DNA from: a virus
DNA: 38,030 nt
IMG/VR virus record: IMGVR_UViG_3300028595_000030
Location: 1-38,030 of that record
Reading direction: 5' to 3' (one strand)
Shown piece after piece: positions 19,524-28,334 of the stretch (its first letter is position 1; the number at the start of each line of letters is the position of its first letter). The notes beneath the pieces are model-generated. The model saw only the letters and a program-made list of their open reading frames with translations, was not told the origin of the DNA and made no database searches. The translations under genes were made by a program, and so were the position numbers.

Positions 19524-19798
19524 AATACTTACTTTTATTTTTACTGACAATGACGGCGTGCGGCGATCCACTGGTCGACAAAACTGACAACTCGCAGACT
19601 TATATAAGCTGCGATATTGTTACGCACATATACACACCTGATGAGTTTCTTGATGTAGTAGATGAAATTGACGACAACGCGGTGATTGAGACGACACTTG
19701 AAGGCTCGGTAGTTGTGTCTGTCGAAGTCTGCACTGAGATAGCGAACTCGACTGATGATGACGTGATTGAACCTGATTACGACGGCGGCACACTATGA
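19520..19798 (+). CDS. Small acidic lipoprotein
   Basis: A 92-residue protein. Signal sequence MKYLLLFLLTMTACGDP: hydrophobic core and a near-canonical lipobox (Met-Thr-Ala-Cys14). The mature part is very acidic with three further Cys residues (ISCD, VEVCTE), so it should sit in the envelope with disulfides. It may be an exclusion or lysis-associated protein. ATG overlaps the stop of the gene before it and its own TGA overlaps the next ATG, so all four first genes of the unit are coupled. Confidence 0.68.
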   Translation: MKYLLLFLLTMTACGDPLVDKTDNSQTYISCDIVTHIYTPDEFLDVVDEIDDNAVIETTLEGSVVVSVEVCTEIANSTDDDVIEPDYDGGTL

Positions 19799-20232
19799 CG
19801 GCGGCACTGATGTGGTATGTGGACGATATGAAGAACTACGTAAGCTATATAAAGCACTGTACACACAAGCTTGAGCCTGATGAGCTTAACGAACTTTGGA
19901 ATGGGGTCGGCAGCTCGCATCCGATAATCCGGTGGGCAGATGAGCTCATACCTGAACGCTGGCTTAGAGAGATGGATGAGCCTTCAAAATATCACGATGT
20001 TGCATACTATCTAGGTGGCACTGAAGCGCATCGGAAAATAGCCGACTTGCTCTTTCGAAATATGTGCTTAACTCGGGTCCGGCATCGCTACTCTGGACTT
20101 GAACGTAAGAAAGGTGAGCTGGTAATGTACATAGCTTACTGCGTCTTGAGAGCAGGTGGCGGGTGCAGTTTTGAGTATCGAGATGAGCCGCTCACACTTG
20201 AACAACTGAAAGAACTGGCGAACAGCAAATGA
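19795..20232 (+). CDS. Hypothetical protein with a His-Asp motif, phospholipase A2/DUF1353-like
   Basis: A 145-residue protein. Residues about 65-95 read 'PSKYHDVAYYLGGTEAHRKIADLLFRNMC', which follows the His-Asp-x-x-Tyr-x-x-Gly-Gly...Arg-x-x-Ala-Asp-x-x-Phe layout seen in small phage enzymes related to DUF1353 and to phospholipase-A2-like proteins. His and Asp could be catalytic. No signal peptide. Next to lipoprotein and holin-like genes it could help lysis or membrane attack. The family assignment is uncertain. Confidence 0.5.
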   Translation: MTAALMWYVDDMKNYVSYIKHCTHKLEPDELNELWNGVGSSHPIIRWADELIPERWLREMDEPSKYHDVAYYLGGTEAHRKIADLLFRNMCLTRVRHRYSGLERKKGELVMYIAYCVLRAGGGCSFEYRDEPLTLEQLKELANSK

Positions 20233-21755
20233 AATCAATCTTAATAGCACTAATTATCATACTGTTTTTTGGGTGTGTGGCCGAGGGGCAGACTTTCTCT
20301 TGCGGATCTGGTGACACCGAGTGGAGCGCCGGACTGACTTGGACTGATGGGATAGAACCTGGTGATGCTTCTGTTTGTCCCAATGGTTATACTTGTCACT
20401 ATGTAGACTGCGATGCTGTAAGCGACGGCACAGGCACATACGCTTCTCCATATTGGGGTTTTGAGACTGTTTTGGGATACCTAAACGCTGGCGATTTTTA
20501 CGAAGGTGTTGTTAAAAGAACAAACGACTCTAAGCAAATTGTTTACGTCAAAGGCACATGCGACTACGGCACAAGTGTAGAGTCTTCAACTGGACCTTTT
20601 AAGCAAATTAGAGTGTGGAGGTCAACAGGGAGCGCAAGCGATCCAGTTATCGTTAAAAGCTACCCAGGGATCGCGCAAGCGATTTTTGATGGGGAGGGGA
20701 CAGGCCATCGAGCAATCGAATTTAAAAATACAGCGGGAGCGGTAGCTGGTGGAGGTTTCCTGATTGAGAATTTTCGCATCACAGACTATATCTACGATGG
20801 TATCTCAGTGCAGGATAGCTTTGAGTATATTGATATCCATTCTGTTACGGTAGACAACATAGACGGAGATGGGGATGGGACATATGGACCCATTATGATT
20901 TATCAACGCGATACGGATTCGAAGCAGACTGCTTTGATTCGCAACTGCTACCTACATACGAACGATCTTGATGCAACCGGTGGGCTTTCGAATCGTGGTA
21001 CTATCCGACACCACGGCGTTTATAATGCTCATGCGGATTCTACCTTTACTGTTCAAAATACAATAGTTGAAGACGGGGCTTACTGCTTCCAGGATAAACA
21101 CTTCGGAGGGAACGTTTTAATCAAGGAGTCGATTTGTTCCAACGCTATAGGTATGGCTTACATTCGTGCCGATAGTATTGAATTTGATAGAGTAATTTGG
21201 GATTCAATAAATGTGGATGATCCAACGGGCGACGGGAGCTCTGGTTTCTTTTTGTCAAAAGAAAATATTGAAGCTGGATACGATGTTTCTGTCAATATTC
21301 ACAATTGTACAATTTATGATCTAACAAGCAAATTATTTACTGCGGACCCGGTTGATGACGATATAGCTGTGACTTTTGAGGATAATATTATTGATGATTC
21401 TGCATATACGGGACGTCCGATTTACTTAGCTCCAAACAGTGGAGATTCACTAGTTCTATTGGATCAGAATTTTGGCGGCAATATCTATAACATTAGTTCG
21501 TCAACCCAAAGCGGGTTCGCTTGGTACAAAAATACTGGTTACTCATTTAGTGGATTTAATACTCTTTTTAGCGACACGACATCGACAGTTGCAGATCCAG
21601 GACTTGTAGACCCGAGCAACGGCGACTTTGATAGTAGTCTAACTATAGGCGCTTGCGTGCTTTCAGCAGAGCCAGAGCCAACAGCGTCAACAGGTAGAAA
21701 GGTAATAAGTGAAGCACTAAACCCACTGAGCCCTAGTCGTGGCTTAGGCATGTAA
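20229..21755 (+). CDS. Secreted beta-helix protein (tail-spike or polysaccharide-lyase-like)
   Basis: A 508-residue protein. The first 21 residues are a signal peptide (MKSILIALIIILFFGCVAEG). The body (about 60-440) is a right-handed beta-helix: repeated short strands with Asn/Asp ladders, for example 'IENFRITDYIYDGISVQDSFEYIDIHSVTVDNIDGDG', 'ALIRNCYLH', 'FTVQNTIVED', 'VNIHNCTIYD'. Such folds bind or cut polysaccharide. A virion tail spike normally has no signal peptide, so this protein is probably exported to the envelope or medium, or it is an acquired host-type secreted protein. The C-terminus (PLSPSRGLGM) resembles an end tag rather than a spike head-binding domain. Confidence 0.7.
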   Translation: MKSILIALIIILFFGCVAEGQTFSCGSGDTEWSAGLTWTDGIEPGDASVCPNGYTCHYVDCDAVSDGTGTYASPYWGFETVLGYLNAGDFYEGVVKRTNDSKQIVYVKGTCDYGTSVESSTGPFKQIRVWRSTGSASDPVIVKSYPGIAQAIFDGEGTGHRAIEFKNTAGAVAGGGFLIENFRITDYIYDGISVQDSFEYIDIHSVTVDNIDGDGDGTYGPIMIYQRDTDSKQTALIRNCYLHTNDLDATGGLSNRGTIRHHGVYNAHADSTFTVQNTIVEDGAYCFQDKHFGGNVLIKESICSNAIGMAYIRADSIEFDRVIWDSINVDDPTGDGSSGFFLSKENIEAGYDVSVNIHNCTIYDLTSKLFTADPVDDDIAVTFEDNIIDDSAYTGRPIYLAPNSGDSLVLLDQNFGGNIYNISSSTQSGFAWYKNTGYSFSGFNTLFSDTTSTVADPGLVDPSNGDFDSSLTIGACVLSAEPEPTASTGRKVISEALNPLSPSRGLGM

Positions 21756-21767
21756 GGAGATAAGGTA

Positions 21768-22061
21768 ATGGGACTAACACCGATAGTTGGAGCTGGGGTA
21801 TCAATTTCTGCAACTGATAGTAGCGGCAACGCAGATTTAGGAGATAAGGGAAATTTTGTAACTGTAACTAATGCGGGGGATAACGGCGCATATTTGCGGT
21901 TTGGGACATCAACTGTAGCAGCTACGACTAGCGACTTGTATATCCCTTCTGGTAACACATTTGTTTTGATTCGTGCGGCTGTAAATCAAGAGTATTTAGC
22001 GGCTATTTGCGACAGTGGAGAGACTGCGACAATCAAGGCGTGTCCTGGTTATTCGGAGTAA
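21768..22061 (+). CDS. Small virion-type protein before terminase
   Basis: A 97-residue beta-rich protein: 'VSISATDSSGNADLGDKGNFVTVTNAGDNGAYLRFGTSTVAAT...YIPSGNTFVLIRAAVNQEYLAAICDSGETATIKACPGYSE'. The layout of an Ig-like or decoration domain: Gly/Thr-rich strands with 'AYLRFG' and a final 'E-T-A-T-I-K-A'. Such proteins often coat heads or tails of podoviruses. The ribosome site is AAGGAG. Its last codons overlap no other real gene. Confidence 0.6.
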   Translation: MGLTPIVGAGVSISATDSSGNADLGDKGNFVTVTNAGDNGAYLRFGTSTVAATTSDLYIPSGNTFVLIRAAVNQEYLAAICDSGETATIKACPGYSE

Positions 22062-22066
22062 AGCTT

Positions 22067-22510
22067 ATGGCAATCTATAGCAAAGAAGAAAGGCAGAAGC
22101 TGCTTGACAAGATATGCTCGTACATTGCTGAGGGTGGTTATCTGATGGACGTTTGCAAAAAGAAAGATATGCCGTCTCGTGCGATGCTGTACAACTGGCT
22201 CAAAAAAGATCTTGAAGCAATGGAGGCTTTTAGGTTAGCTCAGCAGTTTAGAGCGACGGTTGCTATAGATGCAGTTCAAAAGCTAGCAGACGATAAAGAG
22301 CATGACTACATCGAAGTTGAGTTCTACGACGGCAACGGCGAGAAGCACATTGAAAAGCAGTGGAGTCCGGTTCGTTTGAATCAGAGGCGCTTCCAAGTTG
22401 ATACAATGAAGTGGGAGGCTGGAAAGCTCTGTAAGATATACGGCGATAAGCTAACTAATGAAATTGTGACACCTGAAGGCGTTGAAGTTAAGATAACAAT
22501 AGATGATTAG
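22067..22510 (+). CDS. terS: Terminase small subunit
   Basis: 147 residues from ATG 22067; a longer frame to 22007 overlaps the preceding gene and is not needed. It begins with a helix-turn-helix (KEERQKLLDKICSYIAEGGYLMDVCKKKDMPSRAMLYNWLKKDLEA), typical of DNA-recognising small terminases, followed by a helical oligomerisation region (FRLAQQFRATVAIDAVQKLADD). The C-terminal part holds the sequence before 'WSPVRLNQRRFQVDTMKWEAGKLCKIYGDK', frequent in phage small terminases. It would choose the packaging start on the concatemer. Its stop lies inside the large subunit gene (8-bp overlap). Confidence 0.85.
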   Translation: MAIYSKEERQKLLDKICSYIAEGGYLMDVCKKKDMPSRAMLYNWLKKDLEAMEAFRLAQQFRATVAIDAVQKLADDKEHDYIEVEFYDGNGEKHIEKQWSPVRLNQRRFQVDTMKWEAGKLCKIYGDKLTNEIVTPEGVEVKITIDD

Positions 22511-24020
22511 ACTAGACTTCAATTTGCATAAGAAACAGGGGCAGGCTTTTAAGTCCAAAGCTACTGAGATTCTTTATGGTGGGGCTGCCGGTGGTGGTAA
22601 GTCTCACTTGATGCGAATAGCTTTGATTGTTTGGTGTATGCTCATTCCTGGTTTGCAGTGCTACATCTTTCGGCGCAATAGGACTGATTTAATTAAGAAC
22701 CACATGGAGGGGCCAAAGGGTTTTAGAGCCGTATTAGCTCCCCTAGTAAAGGCTGGCGTCTGCCATGTGGTCGAAGATGAAATAAGGTTTTTCAATGGGT
22801 CAAAAGATGCTAAGGGCAAGAAAACAGTCGGCTCTAAGATTTACTTATGTCACTGCGATAACGAAAATGACATCTATAAGTATGACGGTGCAGAGATACA
22901 CGTTCTTGCAGTAGACGAGGGAACTCACTTTACCCGCTCGATGTATACATTTTTAAGGCACAGGGTGAGAATGGTAGGTATCACGCTTCCAGAGCAATAT
23001 AAAGGCATGTTTCCTCGTATTCTTATCGGCTCAAACCCTGGCAATATAGGGCATGAGTGGGTAAAGAAGATGTTTATCGACTTTGCTGCTCCGATGGAAA
23101 TTAAGAGAGCGCCGAAAGAAGACGGGGGTATGCTACGCCAGTTCATACCGGCTTTGCTCGAAGACAATCCGTCAATGTCAGAGCAAGATCCAGACTATGA
23201 AAACCGGTTACATGGGTTAGATTCAGAGGCTTTAGTTCAGGCTAAGCGCTATGGTAATTGGGACATAATCGAGGGTGCGTTCTTCACTGAGATAAACCGC
23301 AAGACGCAGCAAATAAAGCCGTTTGTTATACCTGAACATTGGATGCGTTTTCGTTCTATGGACTGGGGTTATGGCTCTCCTTTCTGCGTGCTTTGGTATG
23401 CTGTTAGTGATGGTAGTTTTGTTGAGCTTTTAGACGGCACAAGGCGCACGTTTCCCGTGGGCGCTCTGATAGTCTATCGTGAGTGGTATGGTGGCGATGA
23501 GACTGGCAAAGGGCTTAGGCTTACTAATGCGGAGTTAAGCAAAGGTATTTTAGCTAGGGAATTATCAGATGAGAAGTTTGCCTATAGCCATGCTGGACAT
23601 GATACTTTTGATAAGAGCAAGGGACAGGGTGTTTCTATCGCTGAAGAGATGGCAGAATATGGGATTATCTGGAGCAAGGCCAACAATGACCGTATTAACG
23701 GCTGGCAGCAAATAAGAAGCCGTTTAAAGGGCATAGAGACGCTTACAGGTGAATATTGCCCGATGTTGTATGCTTTTGATACATGTACAAAGTTTTTTGG
23801 CAAGTTGAGCATAGTACAACACGACAAAGCAAAGCCTGAAGATGCGGCGCAAGGTGACGACCATCTAGCTGAGTCGCTGCGCTATGGTTGCATGTCGAGG
23901 CCGTGGGTAGTCGAGCGGCAAAACATTGAAAGTTTGAGAGAAAAAGTTGAAGAAGCGGCAAAGGTTCGCGATACTTGGAAACCTGGGCAGGTGAGAGCAG
24001 ATGAGCAATATCGATACTGA
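22503..24020 (+). CDS. terL: Terminase large subunit
   Basis: A 505-residue protein. ATPase: Walker A 'GGAAGGGKS' (26-34), Walker B 'VLAVDEG' (134-140), coupling motif 'GSNPGN' (175-180). Nuclease: 'RSMDWGYG' (283-290), the first acidic site of the RNase-H-like domain, then 'GHDTFDKSKG' and a C-terminal 'DDHLAESLRYGC' with the last acidic residues. It cuts the concatemer and drives DNA into the prohead through the portal. The similarity of motifs, not length, supports the call. The end overlaps the portal start by 20 bp. Confidence 0.95.
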   Translation: MIRLDFNLHKKQGQAFKSKATEILYGGAAGGGKSHLMRIALIVWCMLIPGLQCYIFRRNRTDLIKNHMEGPKGFRAVLAPLVKAGVCHVVEDEIRFFNGSKDAKGKKTVGSKIYLCHCDNENDIYKYDGAEIHVLAVDEGTHFTRSMYTFLRHRVRMVGITLPEQYKGMFPRILIGSNPGNIGHEWVKKMFIDFAAPMEIKRAPKEDGGMLRQFIPALLEDNPSMSEQDPDYENRLHGLDSEALVQAKRYGNWDIIEGAFFTEINRKTQQIKPFVIPEHWMRFRSMDWGYGSPFCVLWYAVSDGSFVELLDGTRRTFPVGALIVYREWYGGDETGKGLRLTNAELSKGILARELSDEKFAYSHAGHDTFDKSKGQGVSIAEEMAEYGIIWSKANNDRINGWQQIRSRLKGIETLTGEYCPMLYAFDTCTKFFGKLSIVQHDKAKPEDAAQGDDHLAESLRYGCMSRPWVVERQNIESLREKVEEAAKVRDTWKPGQVRADEQYRY

Positions 24021-26331
24021 AGTAGCAGGCAGCGTTGAGACTGTCGAGCAAGATTTTGGGCTAAAGCCTGGTGACGTTGTTAAACGGTGGACACAGGAAA
24101 TAGACTTGTTTGAGCGGCACAGCAAAGTTAAAAGCTGGCAGAAAGTAAGCCGTGATATTATCCGTAAGTTAAGACGTGAAACGGAAGGCAGTAACGACTT
24201 AGACAAGGAAGGGTTCAACCTTCTTTGGGCTAATATCGACACGGAGCGGGCAGCGCTATACAACAAGCGTCCTCAACCTGTAGTGACTCGCAGACAGAAG
24301 ACCGGCAACAAAGCTGTAACATGTGCCTCTGAGATACTAGAACGCAATACTGAATATCAAATTGATTGCGATGACAACTACTTTGATGAAGTCATAAGCG
24401 ACTGTATAAGCGACTGGCAAGGTCCTGGATGGGGTTGGTCGTGGGTTGTGTATAAGCCACAATTCAAGATGCAAAGAACCGCTTTAATTGTCACTGATAT
24501 GGGCATGGCTGATGAAGCGGGGCAGATGTATGACCCTGAAGGTGTTCAACAGGATGAACAAGGTTTTTACATTGAAGAGGAAGCACTAGACTACGAAGAG
24601 GCTAAAGTTGAGTATGTAGCGTGGGATGAGGTCGGGCTTAGTCTTACTCGTAGATGGCGTGATGTACGGGCTGTTTGGCGTAAGCATCAGATGACCCGTG
24701 AGGAGTGCATAGACAAGTTTGGCGAAGAAATAGGGAACGAGATCCCACTTAGTTTATGCGAGGTCAAAAGCGACAAAGACCAAGAAGAGCTAGGACCGGT
24801 CGTTGAGATGTTTAAGCGTGCCCAAGTTTACGAGATTTGGGATAAGAACGACAAGCAAATAGTTTGGGTTTGCCCTGATTACAAAGAACAACCCTGCTTA
24901 GTCGAAGAAGACAAATTAAAGTTAAAGAACTTCTTTCCTTGTCCACGTCCTTTGATGATGGGAACGACTACAGATAGTATGATCCCGGTGCCTCAGACAG
25001 TACAATACTGGGGGTTATTAGCAGAACTAGAAAAGGTTAATGTCCGAATCACTAAGCTAATTCCCACTATTAAAGTAGGTGGTGCTACTAGTGCTAAGTA
25101 TGCTGATAAGTTGAATCAGATGTTTAGCTTGCCAGACGGTCAGTATCTAGCTCTAGACAACTTTACTGAGTTTATGGCTAATCAACAGGGTTTACAAGGT
25201 GTCATATCTGAGATTCCTATTGATAAGAATATTGTAGCTGTATCAACTTTAATCGACTATCGAGCCAAGATTCTAGAACAAATATACGAAGTCAGAGGCA
25301 TATCCGACTTAATGCGGGGGCATTCTAATCCTTCCGAAACTGCTACAGCGCAACGCTACAAGATGCAACAAGGGCAAGTTAGGCTTACTCCAAGGCAGAG
25401 GGAAGTACAGCGCTTTTGTCGTGACACAATGGCGCTTGTAGCTGAGGTGCTAGCAAATGTTTTTACTAATGAAACGCTATTGATGGGTGCCGGTGATGAT
25501 ATCATGCAGCGATACGTAGACCAACAGCAGCCGCTAGACCCGCAACACGTTGTTAGAGAAGCATTAGCACTACTCAAGGACGAAGACTTCAGAAACTTTA
25601 GAATTGAAATAGAAACCGATTCGTTACTTGCAGCAGATGAAGCGGCTGAAAAGCAAGCGATGGTTGAGGCTTTCCAAACTATCAATGAAGGACTAACAGC
25701 GGCGTTACCGGCTATGCAGATGGCGCCAGAGCTTGCAGAGCTTGAAGCTGAGTTGATGAAGCAGATAGTTAGAACATTCAGAGGTAGCAGGCATCTTGAA
25801 GGCGTAGCAGAGCGAGCATTTGAAGGCATGTCTCAAAGGATACAGCAAGCAGCTCAACAGCCTAAGCAGGACCCTAAAGCGGTGGCAGCTCAACAGGCTC
25901 AACAACAAAAAGCGGCGGCCGAGATGCAAAAGACGCAGCTAGCAGCTAGAAAGATGCAACAAGATGCTCAAATGCAGATAGCTAAACTACAGCAAGAAGC
26001 ACAAGCGCAATCGGCAAAGCTAGAGTTAGAGCGGCAAAAGCTTATAGCTGAACATCAACTCGAAAAAGAGAAGATGACAGCAGAAATAAGGCAAGCTCAA
26101 ACCGAGGCAGCAGTTAAGGCTGAGATTGAAGTATTAAAGCTGCAAAGCCAAGAGATGCAAAGCCAACTAAAAGAGGCGCAGGCGGGACAGGCGCTCGCTC
26201 AAAAGGAAGCAGCAACTAAGCAAGAGAGTCAACCGCAGGCTATGACTTTAAACGTAGCGCCTTCTAAGAAAAAAATAAGCTTTGGAGGTAAAGAGGTGAC
26301 GATAGAAACAATGCCAGAAGGGGGTGAATAA
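24001..26331 (+). CDS. Portal protein
   Basis: A 776-residue protein, in the size range of P22-like portals (P22 gp1 is 725). Charged N-terminus, then 'LDKEGFNLLWANIDTERAALYNKRPQPVVTRRQ', a region typical of podovirus portals, and 'EVRGISDLMRGHSNPSETATAQRYKMQQGQVRLTPRQREVQRFCRDTMALVAEVL' (about 425-480), the family's most conserved block. The last 150 residues are a Gln/Ala/Lys coiled coil, which matches the long barrel (crown-to-barrel helix) of P22-type portals. Twelve copies make the DNA channel at one vertex. Confidence 0.92.
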   Translation: MSNIDTEVAGSVETVEQDFGLKPGDVVKRWTQEIDLFERHSKVKSWQKVSRDIIRKLRRETEGSNDLDKEGFNLLWANIDTERAALYNKRPQPVVTRRQKTGNKAVTCASEILERNTEYQIDCDDNYFDEVISDCISDWQGPGWGWSWVVYKPQFKMQRTALIVTDMGMADEAGQMYDPEGVQQDEQGFYIEEEALDYEEAKVEYVAWDEVGLSLTRRWRDVRAVWRKHQMTREECIDKFGEEIGNEIPLSLCEVKSDKDQEELGPVVEMFKRAQVYEIWDKNDKQIVWVCPDYKEQPCLVEEDKLKLKNFFPCPRPLMMGTTTDSMIPVPQTVQYWGLLAELEKVNVRITKLIPTIKVGGATSAKYADKLNQMFSLPDGQYLALDNFTEFMANQQGLQGVISEIPIDKNIVAVSTLIDYRAKILEQIYEVRGISDLMRGHSNPSETATAQRYKMQQGQVRLTPRQREVQRFCRDTMALVAEVLANVFTNETLLMGAGDDIMQRYVDQQQPLDPQHVVREALALLKDEDFRNFRIEIETDSLLAADEAAEKQAMVEAFQTINEGLTAALPAMQMAPELAELEAELMKQIVRTFRGSRHLEGVAERAFEGMSQRIQQAAQQPKQDPKAVAAQQAQQQKAAAEMQKTQLAARKMQQDAQMQIAKLQQEAQAQSAKLELERQKLIAEHQLEKEKMTAEIRQAQTEAAVKAEIEVLKLQSQEMQSQLKEAQAGQALAQKEAATKQESQPQAMTLNVAPSKKKISFGGKEVTIETMPEGGE

Positions 26332-26918
26332 TGATATTCGGACGTGGCGGATGCGCTCTTATAGATGCGATAGATGCAAAACAGCAATACTATGATCCTG
26401 ATGCTGGGGCTTGGCAAGATAAAATTGCTGGTGTTGCTAACATTCATATGTGCCTTACTGATATCAATGCTACAACGGGTTATGTTTTAATTGATTTAAG
26501 TGACACAACTAATTTTTTGCACTCTAATACTGGCATAGTTTATTTAAACTCTTATCAGGTAAGTATTAATCCAGATGACAATTTTATAGGTGGCGTAGAC
26601 ATTGGGTTTTTAGAAAATGTAGATGCTACAGATGGCGATTTTATACCTCTCTTTTGTTGGAGGTTTGAAAAAAAGAGCGCTACAGTGAATCAAGTTATTG
26701 AATCAAGACTCCCTATTATTATGAGTAGTGATTATATTTTAGGGAATAAAACTGAAAATGATACAACATGGCAAACTGATACAGCTTTAAGCAGTCCATA
26801 CGATTATACAGCTCCATACACTACAACGCCTGGTAATGGTGATGTAGTGATGAAAATTACTAGGACTGCCGGAACAACTTCTATGGGGGTTAGTTTAAGA
26901 TATGGGACATTAGCATAA
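26331..26918 (+). CDS. Hypothetical virion protein
   Basis: A 195-residue protein with an ATG sharing its first base with the portal's last codon (TAATG). It is Asp/Thr/Asn-rich with several beta strands and an N-terminal Gly-rich turn (MIFGRGGCALIDAIDAKQQYYDP). No family recognised; the location between portal and scaffold suggests a head protein. Cys residues occur at 8, 43 and about 115. Confidence 0.6.
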   Translation: MIFGRGGCALIDAIDAKQQYYDPDAGAWQDKIAGVANIHMCLTDINATTGYVLIDLSDTTNFLHSNTGIVYLNSYQVSINPDDNFIGGVDIGFLENVDATDGDFIPLFCWRFEKKSATVNQVIESRLPIIMSSDYILGNKTENDTTWQTDTALSSPYDYTAPYTTTPGNGDVVMKITRTAGTTSMGVSLRYGTLA

Positions 26919-27310
26919 TGATAATTAATTTTGCTGCATATTTTACACAAAACAACGTTCCAGCGACTGGTTTAACTCCTACTATCACTATTATTAATGT
27001 ATCTGATGAGACTACAGAAGTAACTGACGCTAGTATGACCGAATTAGGACTAGGCTGGTACAAATACGAGTGGTCTAGTACTGATTTAACGAAAGATTAT
27101 GTTGCTAGGGCCGATGGCGGTGTAACTTTAAGCGATGGGGAACGATATGCCCCTTGTACCGGTGACCCTAAGCCTAGTTTGATACTAAAATGGCTACAGA
27201 ATCGGTTAACTAAAAACATTGGAGCAGGAGAATATACCCTTTATGATAACGACAAGACTACCGCAATAGCTACTGGTAAATATAGCTCTACCGAAAGGCT
27301 ACCAGATTAA
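26918..27310 (+). CDS. Hypothetical virion protein, Ig-like
   Basis: A 130-residue protein. 'MIINFAAYFTQNNVPATGLTPTITIINVSDETTEVTDASMTELGLGWYKYEWSSTDLTKDYVARADGG' has the strand pattern (aligned Thr-x-Ile-x-Ile-x-Asn and Gly-x-Tyr-x-Tyr) of beta-sandwich appendage domains, then a short helix-rich C-terminal part (LKWLQNRLTKN...). Similar small proteins exist in podovirus virions. It overlaps both neighbours by one base. Confidence 0.58.
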   Translation: MIINFAAYFTQNNVPATGLTPTITIINVSDETTEVTDASMTELGLGWYKYEWSSTDLTKDYVARADGGVTLSDGERYAPCTGDPKPSLILKWLQNRLTKNIGAGEYTLYDNDKTTAIATGKYSSTERLPD

Positions 27311-27777
27311 TGGATTTATTATTTATTCAAGGTGGGACAGACCCTAGCCCGTTCTTTCTTAACTTGGAGGAATATCTAGGCCCTCCTCCTAGAGTTGGTG
27401 GTGGTGGTGGCGGCGCAGGTGGTGGAGCCGGATATAGGCCACTGAAGGACGTTACTGCTAATAAATGGGCTAGAAGGGCAGAGCGGGAAGAAAAGCTATC
27501 TAATCGCATAGATGCGGCGTTTGAAGAGCTAGAACCTAAACCCGCTAAAAAAGATGCAGTTATAAAAGAATCCTTAACAACTCCAACTGTAAAAGAATCC
27601 TTTATAGTTGGAACTATCCCAAAAATTGAGACAGTTGATAATAGTAAGCAAATCCTAGCAAATGAATCTGAAATAGCTAGGTTACAAAAGCCCATAAAAG
27701 AGCAGGAAACAGCTAAGTTAAACGAAGATGATTTTATGCTCTTGCTTATAGCCCTAGCCTCTGATCCGTTTGTATAG
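27310..27777 (+). CDS. 155-residue hypothetical protein
   Basis: Starts MDLLFIQGGTDPSPFFLN, then a Gly tract (VGGGGGGAGGGAG), a charged helix (ADRAEREEKLSNRIDAAFEEL-type), a near-repeat of 'VKESFIV.. / VIKESLTT', and a final hydrophobic helix (DDFMLLLIALASD). The Gly hinge and amphipathic helices suggest an internal head or scaffold-associated protein. No family recognised. Confidence 0.55.
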   Translation: MDLLFIQGGTDPSPFFLNLEEYLGPPPRVGGGGGGAGGGAGYRPLKDVTANKWARRAEREEKLSNRIDAAFEELEPKPAKKDAVIKESLTTPTVKESFIVGTIPKIETVDNSKQILANESEIARLQKPIKEQETAKLNEDDFMLLLIALASDPFV

Positions 27778-27813
27778 TTTGCATTGCAGCAAAAAGGTAG
27801 GTATTTTATATAT

Positions 27814-27981
27814 ATGAGTAAAAAACGGAAATTTATACAGATAACAGATGTATATGGTTCAACCTACCTAGTCGAGTGTGTAGACGATGAGGACTACTTC
27901 GATTTGCGTCTGCATAATGACATAGATTATAGCGAACGTGTGTATAGCGAAGACACGGGAAACTGGGAGTATATACACTGA
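27814..27981 (+). CDS. 55-residue acidic hypothetical protein
   Basis: ATG 27814 is preferred over an upstream TTG at 27784; GGTAGG lies before it. It is strongly acidic, ends DYSERVYSEDTGNWEYIH, and overlaps the next gene by one base. Tyr/Asp-rich small strands. No family recognised. Confidence 0.55.
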   Translation: MSKKRKFIQITDVYGSTYLVECVDDEDYFDLRLHNDIDYSERVYSEDTGNWEYIH

Positions 27982-28334
27982 TGGCACGTAGGAAATGGGT
28001 ACAAGTTATAGGCAAAGACGGAAAGCCTAGCTTAGTTGAGGTTGACCCTAAGACTTATCAAGTTCGACGGGCTAGAGATGCCGGTGGTGGGGTAGTTGTG
28101 CATGAAGATACTATTGACGGCACCTGGAATCCCGTTGATGGAGAAGTCTACGACTCTCGCAGCAGAATGGTAAAGAATAACAGAGCTAAAGGGTGCTATG
28201 AGATGGGTAACGATTGTTTAAGCCCATCAGAACAGCAAGCGAAACGAGATAAACAGATAAGCTTTAATGCTCAAAAGTTTGAAGGGGCTTTCCAGCGTGC
28301 TTATCAACAACTTACGGGTAAATCATGGGTATAG
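27981..28334 (+). CDS. 117-residue hypothetical protein
   Basis: Starts MARRKWVQVIGKDGKPSLVEVDPK, with basic and Gly-rich turns, 'NRAKGCYEMGNDCLSP' and a C-terminal helix (FEGAFQRAYQQLTGKSW). It lies immediately before the scaffold-like gene, overlapping it by 10 bp. Similar short genes precede scaffold in many podoviruses. Function unknown. Confidence 0.58.
   Translation: MARRKWVQVIGKDGKPSLVEVDPKTYQVRRARDAGGGVVVHEDTIDGTWNPVDGEVYDSRSRMVKNNRAKGCYEMGNDCLSPSEQQAKRDKQISFNAQKFEGAFQRAYQQLTGKSWV

Noticed and set aside
21768-22510. Longer small-terminase start at 22007.
   Set aside because: It would overlap the preceding gene by 55 bp in another frame and adds 20 residues with no family match; ATG 22067 begins exactly before the conserved helix-turn-helix.
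25356-25829. 157-codon minus-strand frame across the portal gene.
   Set aside because: Composition is that of the antisense of an Ala/Gln/Glu-rich coiled coil; no ribosome site and no partner genes on that strand.
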